From contig CALLLP010000001.1 of NCBI GenBank assembly GCA_938008165.1, forward strand, positions 1 to 64,000: DNA of 64,000 nt. Direction: 5' to 3'. A model generated the notes under the pieces. That model was given only the letters and a program-made list of their open reading frames with translations, had not been told where the DNA came from and searched no databases. This stretch comes from an uncultured Neomegalonema sp. GTDB taxonomy: Bacteria; Pseudomonadota; Alphaproteobacteria; Rhodobacterales; Rhodobacteraceae. A program made the translations under genes and the position numbers. Positions within the stretch are counted from its first letter, which is position 1, and every line of letters starts with the position of its first letter. Shown here piece after piece: positions 53,727-62,206 of this stretch.

Positions 53727-55241
53727 ATGGTCATCGACAGGGATGACGACGGGGACGATCAGGGAAACCTGTCCGAACAGTCGGTTACGGAACTTTCCAA
53801 TGCGATCAAGCGAACGGTCGAGGATCGGTTCGGCCTCGTGCGCGTGCGCGGCGAGATTGGCCGGGTCTCGCGCCCCCGTTCGGGTCATATCTATCTGAGT
53901 CTCAAGGACGAAAAATCCGTCATCGACGGCGTGCTCTGGAAAGGGGTCGCCTCGCGCATGGCTGTATCGCCTGAGGAGGGGATGGAAGTCGTGGCGACCG
54001 GGCGGCTGACAACCTTTGGTGGCCAGTCCAAATATCAGATCGTCGTCGACCATCTGGCCCCGGCGGGGGCGGGTGCGCTGATGGCGATGCTGGATGCGCG
54101 GCGGCGGGCGATGGAGGCGGAAGGGCTGTTCGCACCCGAAAGAAAGCGCGCTATCCCTCTGATACCAAAAGTGATCGGTGTCGTGACTTCGCCTTCGGGT
54201 GCAGTGATCCGCGATATTTTGCACCGGCTCTCGGAGCGTTTTCCCTGCGATGTGCTTGTCTGGCCGGTTGCGGTGCAGGGGCAGAAATGCGCAAGCGAGG
54301 TGGCGGCGGCGATTCGGGGATTCGATGCCTTGGCGGAAGGGGGCGCGGTGCCCCGTCCCGATGTATTGATCGTCGCGCGGGGGGGCGGCTCGCTGGAGGA
54401 TCTGTGGGGATTCAACGAGGAAATCGTCCTGCGTGCCGCTGCCGAATGCCAAATTCCGCTGATTTCCGCGATCGGCCATGAAACGGATGTCACCCTGCTC
54501 GATCACGTCGCCGATCTGCGTGCGCCCACCCCCACGGGGGCGGCGGAAAAAGCGGTGCCGGTGCGGACCGAACTGCTCGCGCGTCTGTCCGAGCGGGGCG
54601 GTCGGCGGTTGCGGGCGATGGAGCGGTTGCTGGGCCTTCTGCGCGAGCGCACGGGACAGGCTGCGCGCCTGCTGCCCCGCCCCGAAGCCTTGATCGGCGA
54701 CCGCCGACAGCGCCTCGATTTTGCGGGCCAGACCCTGTCGCGCAGTCTGGGCGACATGCTGGGTGGGCATCGCGGGGCGATGGTCGAAAGCCGTGCGCGG
54801 CTGCGTCCGGCGGCGATGCGGGCGCGGGTGCAACAGGCGCAACGCAGCTTACAGGCCCAATCGACCCGCCTGTCGCCGAAGCGCCTGCTCCGCACGATCA
54901 TCGATCGGCGCGAGCGCGTGGCGACGCTTGGCGGTGCATTGGATCGGTCGGGCAAGGCGGGTCTGGCGGATCGCATCACCCGCCTCGCCGCCCTTACCCG
55001 AACCATCGAGGCCCTGTCCTACCAACGGATTTTGGACCGGGGATATGCGGTCGTGCGCGATGCGGAGGACCGGGTCGTTACTGCCCCGCGCGCTATGACG
55101 GCGGGCGATGCGCTCAGCATCGAATTCGCCGGGCGCGAGCGCCTCGATGCGATTGTCGGCAAGGGTGGGGGGGCAAAGCCGCGCGCCAAAAAATCCATCA
55201 AGCGCGATACGACGGCTCCGGATCTGTTCGACAGCCTGTAA
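53727..55241 (+). CDS. xseA: Exodeoxyribonuclease VII large subunit
   Basis: The 504-residue subunit has an N-terminal OB fold (VRVRGEIGRVSRPRSGHIYLSLKDE), the catalytic core with GVVTSPSGAVIRDI and ISAIGHETDVTLLDHVADLRAPTPTGAAE, and a long helical arm (about residues 290-390) before the C-terminal ILDRGYAVVRD. With XseB it degrades single-stranded DNA. The ATG at 53727 with AAGGA upstream was chosen over a start 11 codons earlier. xseB is not within view. Confidence 0.97.
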   Translation: MVIDRDDDGDDQGNLSEQSVTELSNAIKRTVEDRFGLVRVRGEIGRVSRPRSGHIYLSLKDEKSVIDGVLWKGVASRMAVSPEEGMEVVATGRLTTFGGQSKYQIVVDHLAPAGAGALMAMLDARRRAMEAEGLFAPERKRAIPLIPKVIGVVTSPSGAVIRDILHRLSERFPCDVLVWPVAVQGQKCASEVAAAIRGFDALAEGGAVPRPDVLIVARGGGSLEDLWGFNEEIVLRAAAECQIPLISAIGHETDVTLLDHVADLRAPTPTGAAEKAVPVRTELLARLSERGGRRLRAMERLLGLLRERTGQAARLLPRPEALIGDRRQRLDFAGQTLSRSLGDMLGGHRGAMVESRARLRPAAMRARVQQAQRSLQAQSTRLSPKRLLRTIIDRRERVATLGGALDRSGKAGLADRITRLAALTRTIEALSYQRILDRGYAVVRDAEDRVVTAPRAMTAGDALSIEFAGRERLDAIVGKGGGAKPRAKKSIKRDTTAPDLFDSL

Positions 55242-55421
55242 TTCGGGTTCTGATATCGATTTAATGACAACGAGGGGGCGACATTTGCCCTTCGGTGCGA
55301 CTCGGCATATTGACGCTATCCGTTCGCTTCCCGTACTCTGCATTGTGAAAAGTTGCGAGACCGTCGCATCGTTTGGGATTCCATGAAGAGTGTCGCCCGT
55401 TTGGCGGCAGAGGAAAAGCGT

Positions 55422-57362
55422 ATGACATCACGAATTCTGACAGCTTGTGCCATCGTCGCCCTGACCGTTGGCACACAAGCGAGCGCGCAGGATCTGCCCG
55501 CATGGAATCCACAATCGATCTGTATAGAAGATGCAACGCCGGAGCATTGCCGGTTTTTGGAGGGGCAGGCCCGCTCCAGCATCTCGCAGCAATGGTCGTT
55601 CATTCCCTCCCTGATCCGCGAGCGTTGCCTTGCGTCCAGCGCCGATGAGGGTACGCAAAGCTGGCGCATCTTCGGCGATTGCCTTGCCGATGCCGCCCGT
55701 GCGCCTCAGCAAGCCGCCGCAGCGGAAAGTGGCGCAGCGGCGAGCGCGCCGGAGGACACTGTCGCCGCCGATGAACTTGCCGCTTTGCGTGCCGAATTGG
55801 ATGCGGCACAGCAGCGTTTGCAGGATCTTGAAGGGGCGTCGGACGGCGGTGATGCCGATTCCACCGCCCGAATCACCGAACTCGAAGGGGCATTGAAGGC
55901 GGCATTGTCGCAACGGGAATCCGGCGATGAACGGATTGCGGGGCTGCAGCAGCGCTTGATGAACGCACGGGCCGCGCGAGACGAGGTATCCTCCACCGCC
56001 ACAGCCGACCGCGAAGCCATGCTCGCCGATCTCGACAAGGCCACCGCCCGCGCGCGTGCCGCCGAGTTTCGCTCGAATGCCCTACAGGCAAGTCTGGTCG
56101 CCGCTATCGCCAAGGCGAAAGCCGCCAGCGAAGCCGCTGACGAATCGCAAAATGACCGGATTGCGGAGCTGGAAACTGCGCTCGCAACCGCCGAAACCGA
56201 AGCAAAGCGCGGCAATGCCCGTATCGAGGGCCTGCAAACGCGGTTGATGGCGTTGAGCGCCGACGCCGATGAGCCTGTCGAATCCGATGGCAGTGCCGAG
56301 CGGATCGCAGAGCTGGAAGCCTCGCTGGCCACGGCTGAAACCGAAAACAAGCGCAGCACCGCTCGAATCGCTGGATTGCAGGAGCGGCTGGTAGCGGCCA
56401 TCGATGCAGCGCAGGGCGATGACGCGCCCGCGGCTGACACGGCGGAACTCGAGGAAAAAGTCACCACGCTCGAAGCGGCGCTCGCGAAAGCCGAAACGAA
56501 TCTGCGCAGCAGGGAAGTGCGGATCGAGGGGCTTCAACAGCGATTGTTGGAGGCTAACAGCGAAACGTCATCGGATGCGCCTGCGGATAATTCCGCTGAG
56601 GTCAATGCGCTTCAAAACCGCCTTGATGTCGCCAGCTCCCGAATCGAAAACCTTCAGTCGCGCCTGCGCTCAGGCCGCGCTTCCTCTGCGTCGATTGAGG
56701 AGCAATATGGCAAATCCGAGCGTAATCTGGCGAATGCCCGCACCCGGATTGCCGCGTTGCAAGATGCCATGATCGATGCGCGTCGCACCGCTCAGGAAGA
56801 CGCGGCGATGAAGGCGGAAGCGGCGAGCACGGCCTCTGCCGATGCCGAGCGTTTCAAACGGTTGCTGGAAAACCAGCGGGATCGATCGAGCCGCGTGGCC
56901 GCGATCGTGTCGGAGCAGCGTAACCGTATCCGCGAATTGGAAAATGAAAACCGCAGCCTCAGCCGTGCCGCGCCATCCGTGGCCGAAACGACCACGGATA
57001 TAGCGTCCTGCCAGCAGAAAATGGCGGAGATCGTGGAAGAGGGCGGTATTCAATTCGGCAATAACAAAGCGGAAATCCGGGCCGATGCCGCCAAGACCAT
57101 CGATCAGTTGATCGTTGCGGCCCGCGAATGCGAAGGGGCAAAACTCACGGTTCGGGGGCATACGGATGTCTTGGGCGACCGGGCTTATAACGTCTATCTC
57201 TCCGAATTGCGCGCCGCTGCTGTCGTCGATTACATGACGCGCAACGGCATTGCTCCCGACCGGATCGATGCGATCGGCGTTGGCCCTGACGAGCCTGTCG
57301 CCGATAACAGAACCCGCGCCGGACGGGCCCTGAACCGGCGCATCGAAATCCTCGTTCAGTAA
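55422..57362 (+). CDS. OmpA-family protein with a long repetitive coiled coil
   Basis: The 646-residue protein has a signal peptide (ILTACAIVALTVGTQASAQ), two cysteine-containing segments (CIEDATPEHCRFLEG, RERCLASS), and then about 350 residues of coiled coil. A ~34-residue unit of the form RIAELE-ALATAETE-KR-ARI-GLQ-RL recurs four to five times (about DNA 55860-56690). The last ~110 residues are an OmpA domain (FGNNKAEIRADAAKTIDQL; LTVRGHTDVLGDRAYN; LSELRAAAVVDYM) that should bind peptidoglycan. It probably spans periplasm as a rod. The ATG at 55422 follows AGAGGAAAA. Confidence 0.85.
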   Translation: MTSRILTACAIVALTVGTQASAQDLPAWNPQSICIEDATPEHCRFLEGQARSSISQQWSFIPSLIRERCLASSADEGTQSWRIFGDCLADAARAPQQAAAAESGAAASAPEDTVAADELAALRAELDAAQQRLQDLEGASDGGDADSTARITELEGALKAALSQRESGDERIAGLQQRLMNARAARDEVSSTATADREAMLADLDKATARARAAEFRSNALQASLVAAIAKAKAASEAADESQNDRIAELETALATAETEAKRGNARIEGLQTRLMALSADADEPVESDGSAERIAELEASLATAETENKRSTARIAGLQERLVAAIDAAQGDDAPAADTAELEEKVTTLEAALAKAETNLRSREVRIEGLQQRLLEANSETSSDAPADNSAEVNALQNRLDVASSRIENLQSRLRSGRASSASIEEQYGKSERNLANARTRIAALQDAMIDARRTAQEDAAMKAEAASTASADAERFKRLLENQRDRSSRVAAIVSEQRNRIRELENENRSLSRAAPSVAETTTDIASCQQKMAEIVEEGGIQFGNNKAEIRADAAKTIDQLIVAARECEGAKLTVRGHTDVLGDRAYNVYLSELRAAAVVDYMTRNGIAPDRIDAIGVGPDEPVADNRTRAGRALNRRIEILVQ

Positions 57363-57474
57363 CCCGACACGAGGAAAAAAAGGGCGCGCCGTCCGGTCTG
57401 GGGCGGCGATCCGCCTCTTTCGTTTCTGCTGCGCGCATTGTAATACACGAGCCTTCATTGCAGGGGAATCGTTC

Positions 57475-58434
57475 ATGCCAATCGTCACGGTCTTCGGAGG
57501 TTCAGGCTTTATCGGGCGCTATGCGGTTCGCAAGCTCGCAAAACGCGGATGGCGCGTGCGCGTTGCGGTGCGTCGCCCGAACGAAGCGATGTTCCTGCGC
57601 ACGGCGGGCGATGTGGGGCAGGTCGAGACCATCCAGGCGAATATCCGCGACGATGCTTCGACCGAGCGCGCGATTGTGGGTTCGGATGCGGTCATCAATC
57701 TTGTCGGCATCCTTTTTCCCACCGGAAAGCAGACCTTCGATGCCGTTCAGCGGGACGGGGCCGAGCGCATCGCCCGGTTCTGTGCGGCCCATGGCGTTTC
57801 GCGTCTCGTCCATATCTCTGCGATCGGGGCGGATGCGGACTCGCACATCGCCTATCAACGCACGAAAGCCGAGGCCGAGGCGGCGATTCTCAGGCATGTG
57901 CCCACCGCGTCGATCTTAAGGCCGTCGCTCGTGTTCGGCCCGGAAGATGAATTCTTCAACCGCTTTGCCGGAATGGCCCGAATGTCCCCCGTCTTGCCAT
58001 TGATTGGCGGCGAGACGCGGTTCCAACCCGTCTATGTCGGCGATGTGGCCGAGGCGGCTGTGCAATCGCTCGAAAAGGGCGAGGCGCAAGGGCAGGTTTT
58101 TGAACTTGGCGGGCCGGAAGTGGTGACCATGCGCGAGGTCTTTGACCTCGTTATGGAAGAAACCGGGCGCAAGCGCTTCGTCATGTCTGTTCCGGGGTGG
58201 ATGGCCCGGTTACAGGCGGCTGTGTTTGAATTGCCAAACAAGCTGTTCGGAATGGCTCCCTTGCTGACGCGCGATCAGGTTGCCATGCTCGACACCGATA
58301 ATGTCGTCGGGGCGGATGCAAAGACGCTGGACGATCTTGGGATTAGGGGAACGACCCTCGATTCGATCTTGCCGACTTATCTGTATCGCTATCGCGCATC
58401 GGGTCAGTATGCCCGCACGAAGGTCGCGCGTTAG
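57475..58434 (+). CDS. NDUFA9-like NAD(P)-binding protein (atypical SDR)
   Basis: The 319-residue protein opens with VTVFGGSGFIGRYAVRKLAKRGW, the atypical extended-SDR nucleotide site. It continues with NLVGILFPTGKQTF, HISAIGADADS, the Tyr-Lys pair in YQRTKAEAE, LRPSLVFGPEDEFFNRFAGMAR and FQPVYVGDVAEA, the pattern of the NDUFA9 (39-kDa complex I) family. Bacterial members are common in alphaproteobacteria and may help assemble or bind quinone-related complexes, but the role is unproven. It stands alone behind a short gap after the OmpA gene. Confidence 0.92.
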   Translation: MPIVTVFGGSGFIGRYAVRKLAKRGWRVRVAVRRPNEAMFLRTAGDVGQVETIQANIRDDASTERAIVGSDAVINLVGILFPTGKQTFDAVQRDGAERIARFCAAHGVSRLVHISAIGADADSHIAYQRTKAEAEAAILRHVPTASILRPSLVFGPEDEFFNRFAGMARMSPVLPLIGGETRFQPVYVGDVAEAAVQSLEKGEAQGQVFELGGPEVVTMREVFDLVMEETGRKRFVMSVPGWMARLQAAVFELPNKLFGMAPLLTRDQVAMLDTDNVVGADAKTLDDLGIRGTTLDSILPTYLYRYRASGQYARTKVAR

Positions 58435-58449
58435 TCGCAGGTGTGTCAG

Positions 58450-59061
58450 TCAAAGGGACCGTCCCCAGAACTGTAGCGTTTTCTCCGTCTCGCTCGATTG
58501 TCCGATATCGCGCCAAGAAAACCGGGCGATGATTCCGTCGAGCGGGCGGTATCCGCGCTTATGCCAAAACGCATCGTTCGAGCGATATGTCTGCGGCATC
58601 GCGGGGTGATCGTCGCCCCGGAGCACACTGCAAAAGCATGATTCGGTCAGGCCAAGACCCCGTGCATGTGCCTCGCGCGCATCGAAGAAGGCGTGACCGA
58701 TCCCCATGCCGCGCCATGTCGGCAGCAAGACGGATTCGGCGCAGTAGAACCGATTCATCACCTCCATACCCTGCGCCATGAAGGGGGCGGACCAATCTTG
58801 CTCGACCTCGATCAATGGCGCGCCGGTTGAGGCCCCGACGATCCGCTCGCCATGGCGCGCGAGTACGACGATTGAGCGCGGCGATGCGCCAAGGGTGGCA
58901 AGGTAATCGCGCTCGTAATCGAGATCGCCATCGTAGAGATAGGGAAAATCACGGAAAACCGCGATTCTCAGCGTCGCGACATCGCCGATGACTCTGGCGA
59001 TTGCCTTCCCGGTCAGGGTCTCGACGCGGATGCCCGCCTGTTCCCATCGTGGGGTGGTCAT
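58450..59061 (-). CDS. GNAT-family acetyltransferase
   Basis: The 203-residue protein has a GNAT core: SIVVLARHGERIVGASTGAPL, ESVLLPTWRGMGIGHAFFDAREAHAR (acetyl-CoA loop) and a C-terminal RSNDAFWHKRGYRPL. The long N-terminal helix region (GDVATLRIAVFRDFPYLYDGDLDYER) is typical of a subset that acts on small molecules. It is convergent with the NDUFA9-like gene (15-base gap) and divergent from ssrA. Substrate unknown. Confidence 0.9.
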   Translation of the reverse strand: MTTPRWEQAGIRVETLTGKAIARVIGDVATLRIAVFRDFPYLYDGDLDYERDYLATLGASPRSIVVLARHGERIVGASTGAPLIEVEQDWSAPFMAQGMEVMNRFYCAESVLLPTWRGMGIGHAFFDAREAHARGLGLTESCFCSVLRGDDHPAMPQTYRSNDAFWHKRGYRPLDGIIARFSWRDIGQSSETEKTLQFWGRSL

Positions 59062-59197
59062 GGCGCTTTCCTTTCACGGGCGGTTTTGGGCGATCTATGC
59101 CTTGCATTCGGAATATTCCAGATACCCCTTCTATTCCGGTGGCGTTACGCCTATATTCAGATCGTCTGCTTCGGCAGTCTATGGTGATAAACGCGCG

Positions 59198-59203
59198 TAT
59201 AAT
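59198..59203 (+). promoter_or_regulatory. -10 element of ssrA
   Basis: TATAAT is a perfect -10 hexamer lying ~10 bases before the ssrA acceptor piece. The -35 region is weak (candidates near 59175). Such a strong -10 suits a highly expressed RNA gene. Confidence 0.55.
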
Positions 59204-59207
59204 AAGC

Positions 59208-59478
59208 GGATTGGACCCGGGGGCGGTACCCGGCGGCTCCACCACATACTCCCGTCGTTTGCGGGCGGATGGGGCCGAAACAGGATCGACAAACGTCTAA
59301 AGGCGTTGCTTTTACCCGGCATGGTTCCGCCGTTATCGGGCCGTACGCACAATTGCAAACGACAATCGTGCTCCGGTCGCTCTCGCCGCTTAATGCGGTG
59401 CGAATGACTGGAACTTGAGTCTTAGGCCCTAGCCGGTCTAAGCGGGGTCCGGAGGCACCTGGCAACAGAAGCCTTCAC
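59208..59478 (+). ncRNA. ssrA: Transfer-messenger RNA, circularly permuted two-piece type
   Basis: The gene starts with the acceptor piece (ACCCGGGGGCGGTACCCGG, then CGGCTCCACCA, 59214-59241) and continues through a short intervening loop (about 59242-59266). The coding piece begins GGGGCCGAAACAGGATCGACA (59267-59287). The tag frame GCA AAC GAC AAT CGT GCT CCG GTC GCT CTC GCC GCT TAA (59355-59393) encodes ANDNRAPVALAA. The 3' part contains GGGGTCCGGAGGCACCTGGCAACAGAAGCC. This permuted order is characteristic of alphaproteobacteria. tmRNA rescues stalled ribosomes and marks the peptide for ClpXP. Boundaries are approximate. Confidence 0.93.
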
Positions 59479-59572
59479 TATTAATGCATTGATGCACAAA
59501 TTTGGCACTGCACCGAAAACCCCTTTGCGATGGCTGGTTTTTAACTATGATCAAGGCAGCCTAGAGGGACGC

Positions 59573-60064
59573 ATGAAACCAGGACCGATTGATTACGGCG
59601 AATTGATTCGCGATGGATTGCGCAGTGTGATGGCGCGTTCGCTGGCCCATACCGTCGAGCATGGTCTCTATGGCGAGCAACATTTCTACATCTCCTTCGT
59701 GACGGGTCATTCGGGCGTCGTGATGCCGGAATGGTTGCGCGAACAGTTTCCCGACGAGATCACGATTGTTCTGCAACACGAATACGAAGATCTGGCCGTC
59801 ATGCCCGATCGCTTTTCGGTTACGCTGAGCTTTAAAGAGCAAGCCTCTGTTCTCGTGGTGCCTTTTGCCGCTGTTCGGATGTTCCGCGACCCCAGTGTCG
59901 GGTTTCAGATTGAGATACCGCAGGGCGATGATGCCCCTGCTCAGGTTGCCGATCCCGGCATTCCGGTGGTGACGGAGAATGCGCCGCCCAAGGATGAACC
60001 GCGCGATCCGCCCGGCGATCCCGCAGATCGGGTCGTCAGCCTCGACGCGTTTCGCAAAAAGTAG
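59573..60064 (+). CDS. sspB: ClpXP adaptor SspB
   Basis: The 163-residue adaptor binds the ssrA tag and tethers tagged proteins to ClpX. The N-terminal fold (IDYGELIRDGLRSVMARSLAHTVEHGL; FYISFVTGHSGVVMPEWLRE) is the stringent-starvation-B domain. The flexible linker is Pro/Asp-rich, and the tail DRVVSLDAFRKK is the ClpX-docking motif. The ATG at 59573 with AGAGGGA just upstream was chosen. It lies about 95 bases after ssrA and close to fumC. Confidence 0.95.
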   Translation: MKPGPIDYGELIRDGLRSVMARSLAHTVEHGLYGEQHFYISFVTGHSGVVMPEWLREQFPDEITIVLQHEYEDLAVMPDRFSVTLSFKEQASVLVVPFAAVRMFRDPSVGFQIEIPQGDDAPAQVADPGIPVVTENAPPKDEPRDPPGDPADRVVSLDAFRKK

Positions 60065-60127
60065 CATCGCCTCGCCGCGCAAGCTATACCCCGCTCGAAT
60101 GCATCACCCGCGCGAGAGGTATGACCT

Positions 60128-61528
60128 GTGAGCGATCAGAATATCCGTATCGAAACCGATTCCTTTGGCCCGCTGGATGTCCCGGCGGATCGTTATTGGG
60201 GGGCGCAGACGCAGCGCTCGATCCAGAATTTCCCGATCGGATGGGAGCGTCAACCGATTGCCATCGTCCGGGCACTTGGGGTGATCAAGCAAGCGACCGC
60301 GCGGGTCAATGCCGCGAATGGCGATCTGGATCGCGATATTGCGGAGGCGATCGACAAAGCGGCGCAGGAAGTCATCGACGGAAAGATGGACGATCATTTT
60401 CCGCTGGTGGTCTGGCAAACTGGTTCTGGCACCCAATCGAATATGAATGCCAATGAGGTCATTTCGAATCGGGCCATCGAATTGCTGGGTGGCGAGATGG
60501 GCGGCAAGACGCCCGTGCATCCCAATGATCATGTTAATCGCTCGCAGTCTTCGAACGATACCTTCCCCACCGCCATGCATATCGCCGCCGCGCGGGTGGC
60601 GCATGATGTGCTGATCCCCGGCCTTAAAACGCTGCATGCGCAGCTAGAGGCAAAAGCGGCGGCGTTTAACGAAATCATCAAAATCGGCCGCACCCATACG
60701 CAGGATGCGACGCCCCTGACACTGGGTCAGGAATTCGGTGGTTATGAAGCGCAGGTGCGATACGGGATCGCGCGGGTCAATCATGCGTTGGAGAATATCT
60801 ATCCTCTCGCACAGGGCGGCACGGCGGTCGGCACGGGTCTCAACACGCGCAACGGCTTTGCGAAGGCCGTGGCCGATGAAATCGCGACTATCACGGGCCT
60901 GCCTTTCGAGACGGCGGAAAACAAGTTTGAGGCGCTGGCCGCCCATGATGCTATCGTCGAGATGTCCGGCGCATTGAAGACGGTCGCGGCATCGTTGTTC
61001 AAGATCGCCAACGATATTCGGTTTTTGGGGTCTGGCCCGCGCAGTGGTCTGGGCGAGTTGATCCTGCCGGAGAACGAGCCGGGCAGCTCGATCATGCCGG
61101 GCAAGGTCAACCCAACCCAATGCGAGGCGCTGACCCAGGTTTGTGCGCATGTCATGGGCAATGATGCGGCCATCGGATTTGCGGGCAGTCAGGGGCATTT
61201 CGAGCTAAACGTCTATAAGCCGATGATGATCTATAACCTGCTGCAATCCATGCAGTTGCTGGGGGATGCCGCGGTGGCCTTTACCGATAATTGCGTATCG
61301 GGGATCGAGGCGAATGAAGATCGGATCGCGAAGCTGATGCGGGAAAGCCTGATGCTGGTGACGGCATTGGCACCGGAAATCGGCTATGACAATGCTACCA
61401 AGGTCGCAAAAACCGCCCATAAGAACGGCACGACCCTGAAAGAAGAGGCGCTCGCGCTTGGCTTTTGTGATGAGGCGACATTCGAGCGGGTTGTGCGCCC
61501 CGAACAGATGATCGGGCCTAAGGGTTAG
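60128..61528 (+). CDS. fumC: Class II fumarate hydratase
   Basis: The 466-residue homotetrameric enzyme interconverts fumarate and malate without Fe-S. Signature residues include [45 protein letters not shown] and [13 protein letters not shown]. The start is a GTG at 60128 ([14 protein letters not shown]) behind GAGAGG; the nearest ATG at 60121 is in another frame. It follows sspB by 63 bases and ends near the convergent gph gene. Confidence 0.97.
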   Translation: MSDQNIRIETDSFGPLDVPADRYWGAQTQRSIQNFPIGWERQPIAIVRALGVIKQATARVNAANGDLDRDIAEAIDKAAQEVIDGKMDDHFPLVVWQTGSGTQSNMNANEVISNRAIELLGGEMGGKTPVHPNDHVNRSQSSNDTFPTAMHIAAARVAHDVLIPGLKTLHAQLEAKAAAFNEIIKIGRTHTQDATPLTLGQEFGGYEAQVRYGIARVNHALENIYPLAQGGTAVGTGLNTRNGFAKAVADEIATITGLPFETAENKFEALAAHDAIVEMSGALKTVAASLFKIANDIRFLGSGPRSGLGELILPENEPGSSIMPGKVNPTQCEALTQVCAHVMGNDAAIGFAGSQGHFELNVYKPMMIYNLLQSMQLLGDAAVAFTDNCVSGIEANEDRIAKLMRESLMLVTALAPEIGYDNATKVAKTAHKNGTTLKEEALALGFCDEATFERVVRPEQMIGPKG

Positions 61529-61534
61529 AGGTTC

Positions 61535-62206
61535 CTAACGGGGGCGCAGGGCTTCCAGCGCCTCCGGTAATTCCGCGAAGTGGTTCACGATTGCTTCGGC
61601 TGCTAAATCGGCCACGGGGATGTCGGAATAACCAAAGCTGGTGATGATGCAGGGCACGCCCGCATTGCGGGCGGTTTCGCGGTCGGTATCGGTATCGCCG
61701 ATCATCACGGAGGCGCCGATTTCGGCATTGCACCACGCGATAGTGGTTGTCAGGGCAACCGGATCGGGCTTTCGCACCGGCAGGGTATCGGCCCCGACAA
61801 GTGCCGCAAAACGATGCAATACGTCGAGCCGGGTCAGCAGGGTCCGTGCCAATCCCTCCGGTTTATTGGTACAGACCCCGATGATCCAGCCGCTGGCCTT
61901 GAGGCATTCCAGCGTATCGATCACGCCTTCATAGAGATGCGATTCGTCACAGATGCGCTCCGCATAGCGATCCAGAAACGGATGATAGAGCGCATCGACT
62001 TCGGCCTCGTCGATCGGCTGCCCGGCATGGGTAAAGGCCGCGCGGATCAGGGCCTTGCCTCCGAATCCGGCGGTTTTCTCGGCGACAGAGACAGGCATGG
62101 GCGCAAAACCGCGATCGGCGAAGAGGTCATTTGCGGTGCCGACCAGATCGGGGGCCGTATGGGCGAGCGTGCCGTCGAGATCGAAAATCGCGCAGGGCGT
62201 GCTCAT
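61535..62206 (-). CDS. gph: Phosphoglycolate phosphatase (HAD family)
   Basis: The 223-residue HAD hydrolase opens CAIFDLDGTLAHTAPDL with the nucleophile Asp. It has the cap domain (KTAGFGGKALIRAAFTHAG), motif II/III in GVCTNKPEGLARTLLTRL and KPDPVAL, and the acidic motif IV GDTDTDRETARNAG. This is the Gph/PGP branch. It removes 2-phosphoglycolate made by DNA repair. It overlaps the antiporter gene by four bases (ATGA), indicating coupling. Confidence 0.9.
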   Translation of the reverse strand: MSTPCAIFDLDGTLAHTAPDLVGTANDLFADRGFAPMPVSVAEKTAGFGGKALIRAAFTHAGQPIDEAEVDALYHPFLDRYAERICDESHLYEGVIDTLECLKASGWIIGVCTNKPEGLARTLLTRLDVLHRFAALVGADTLPVRKPDPVALTTTIAWCNAEIGASVMIGDTDTDRETARNAGVPCIITSFGYSDIPVADLAAEAIVNHFAELPEALEALRPR

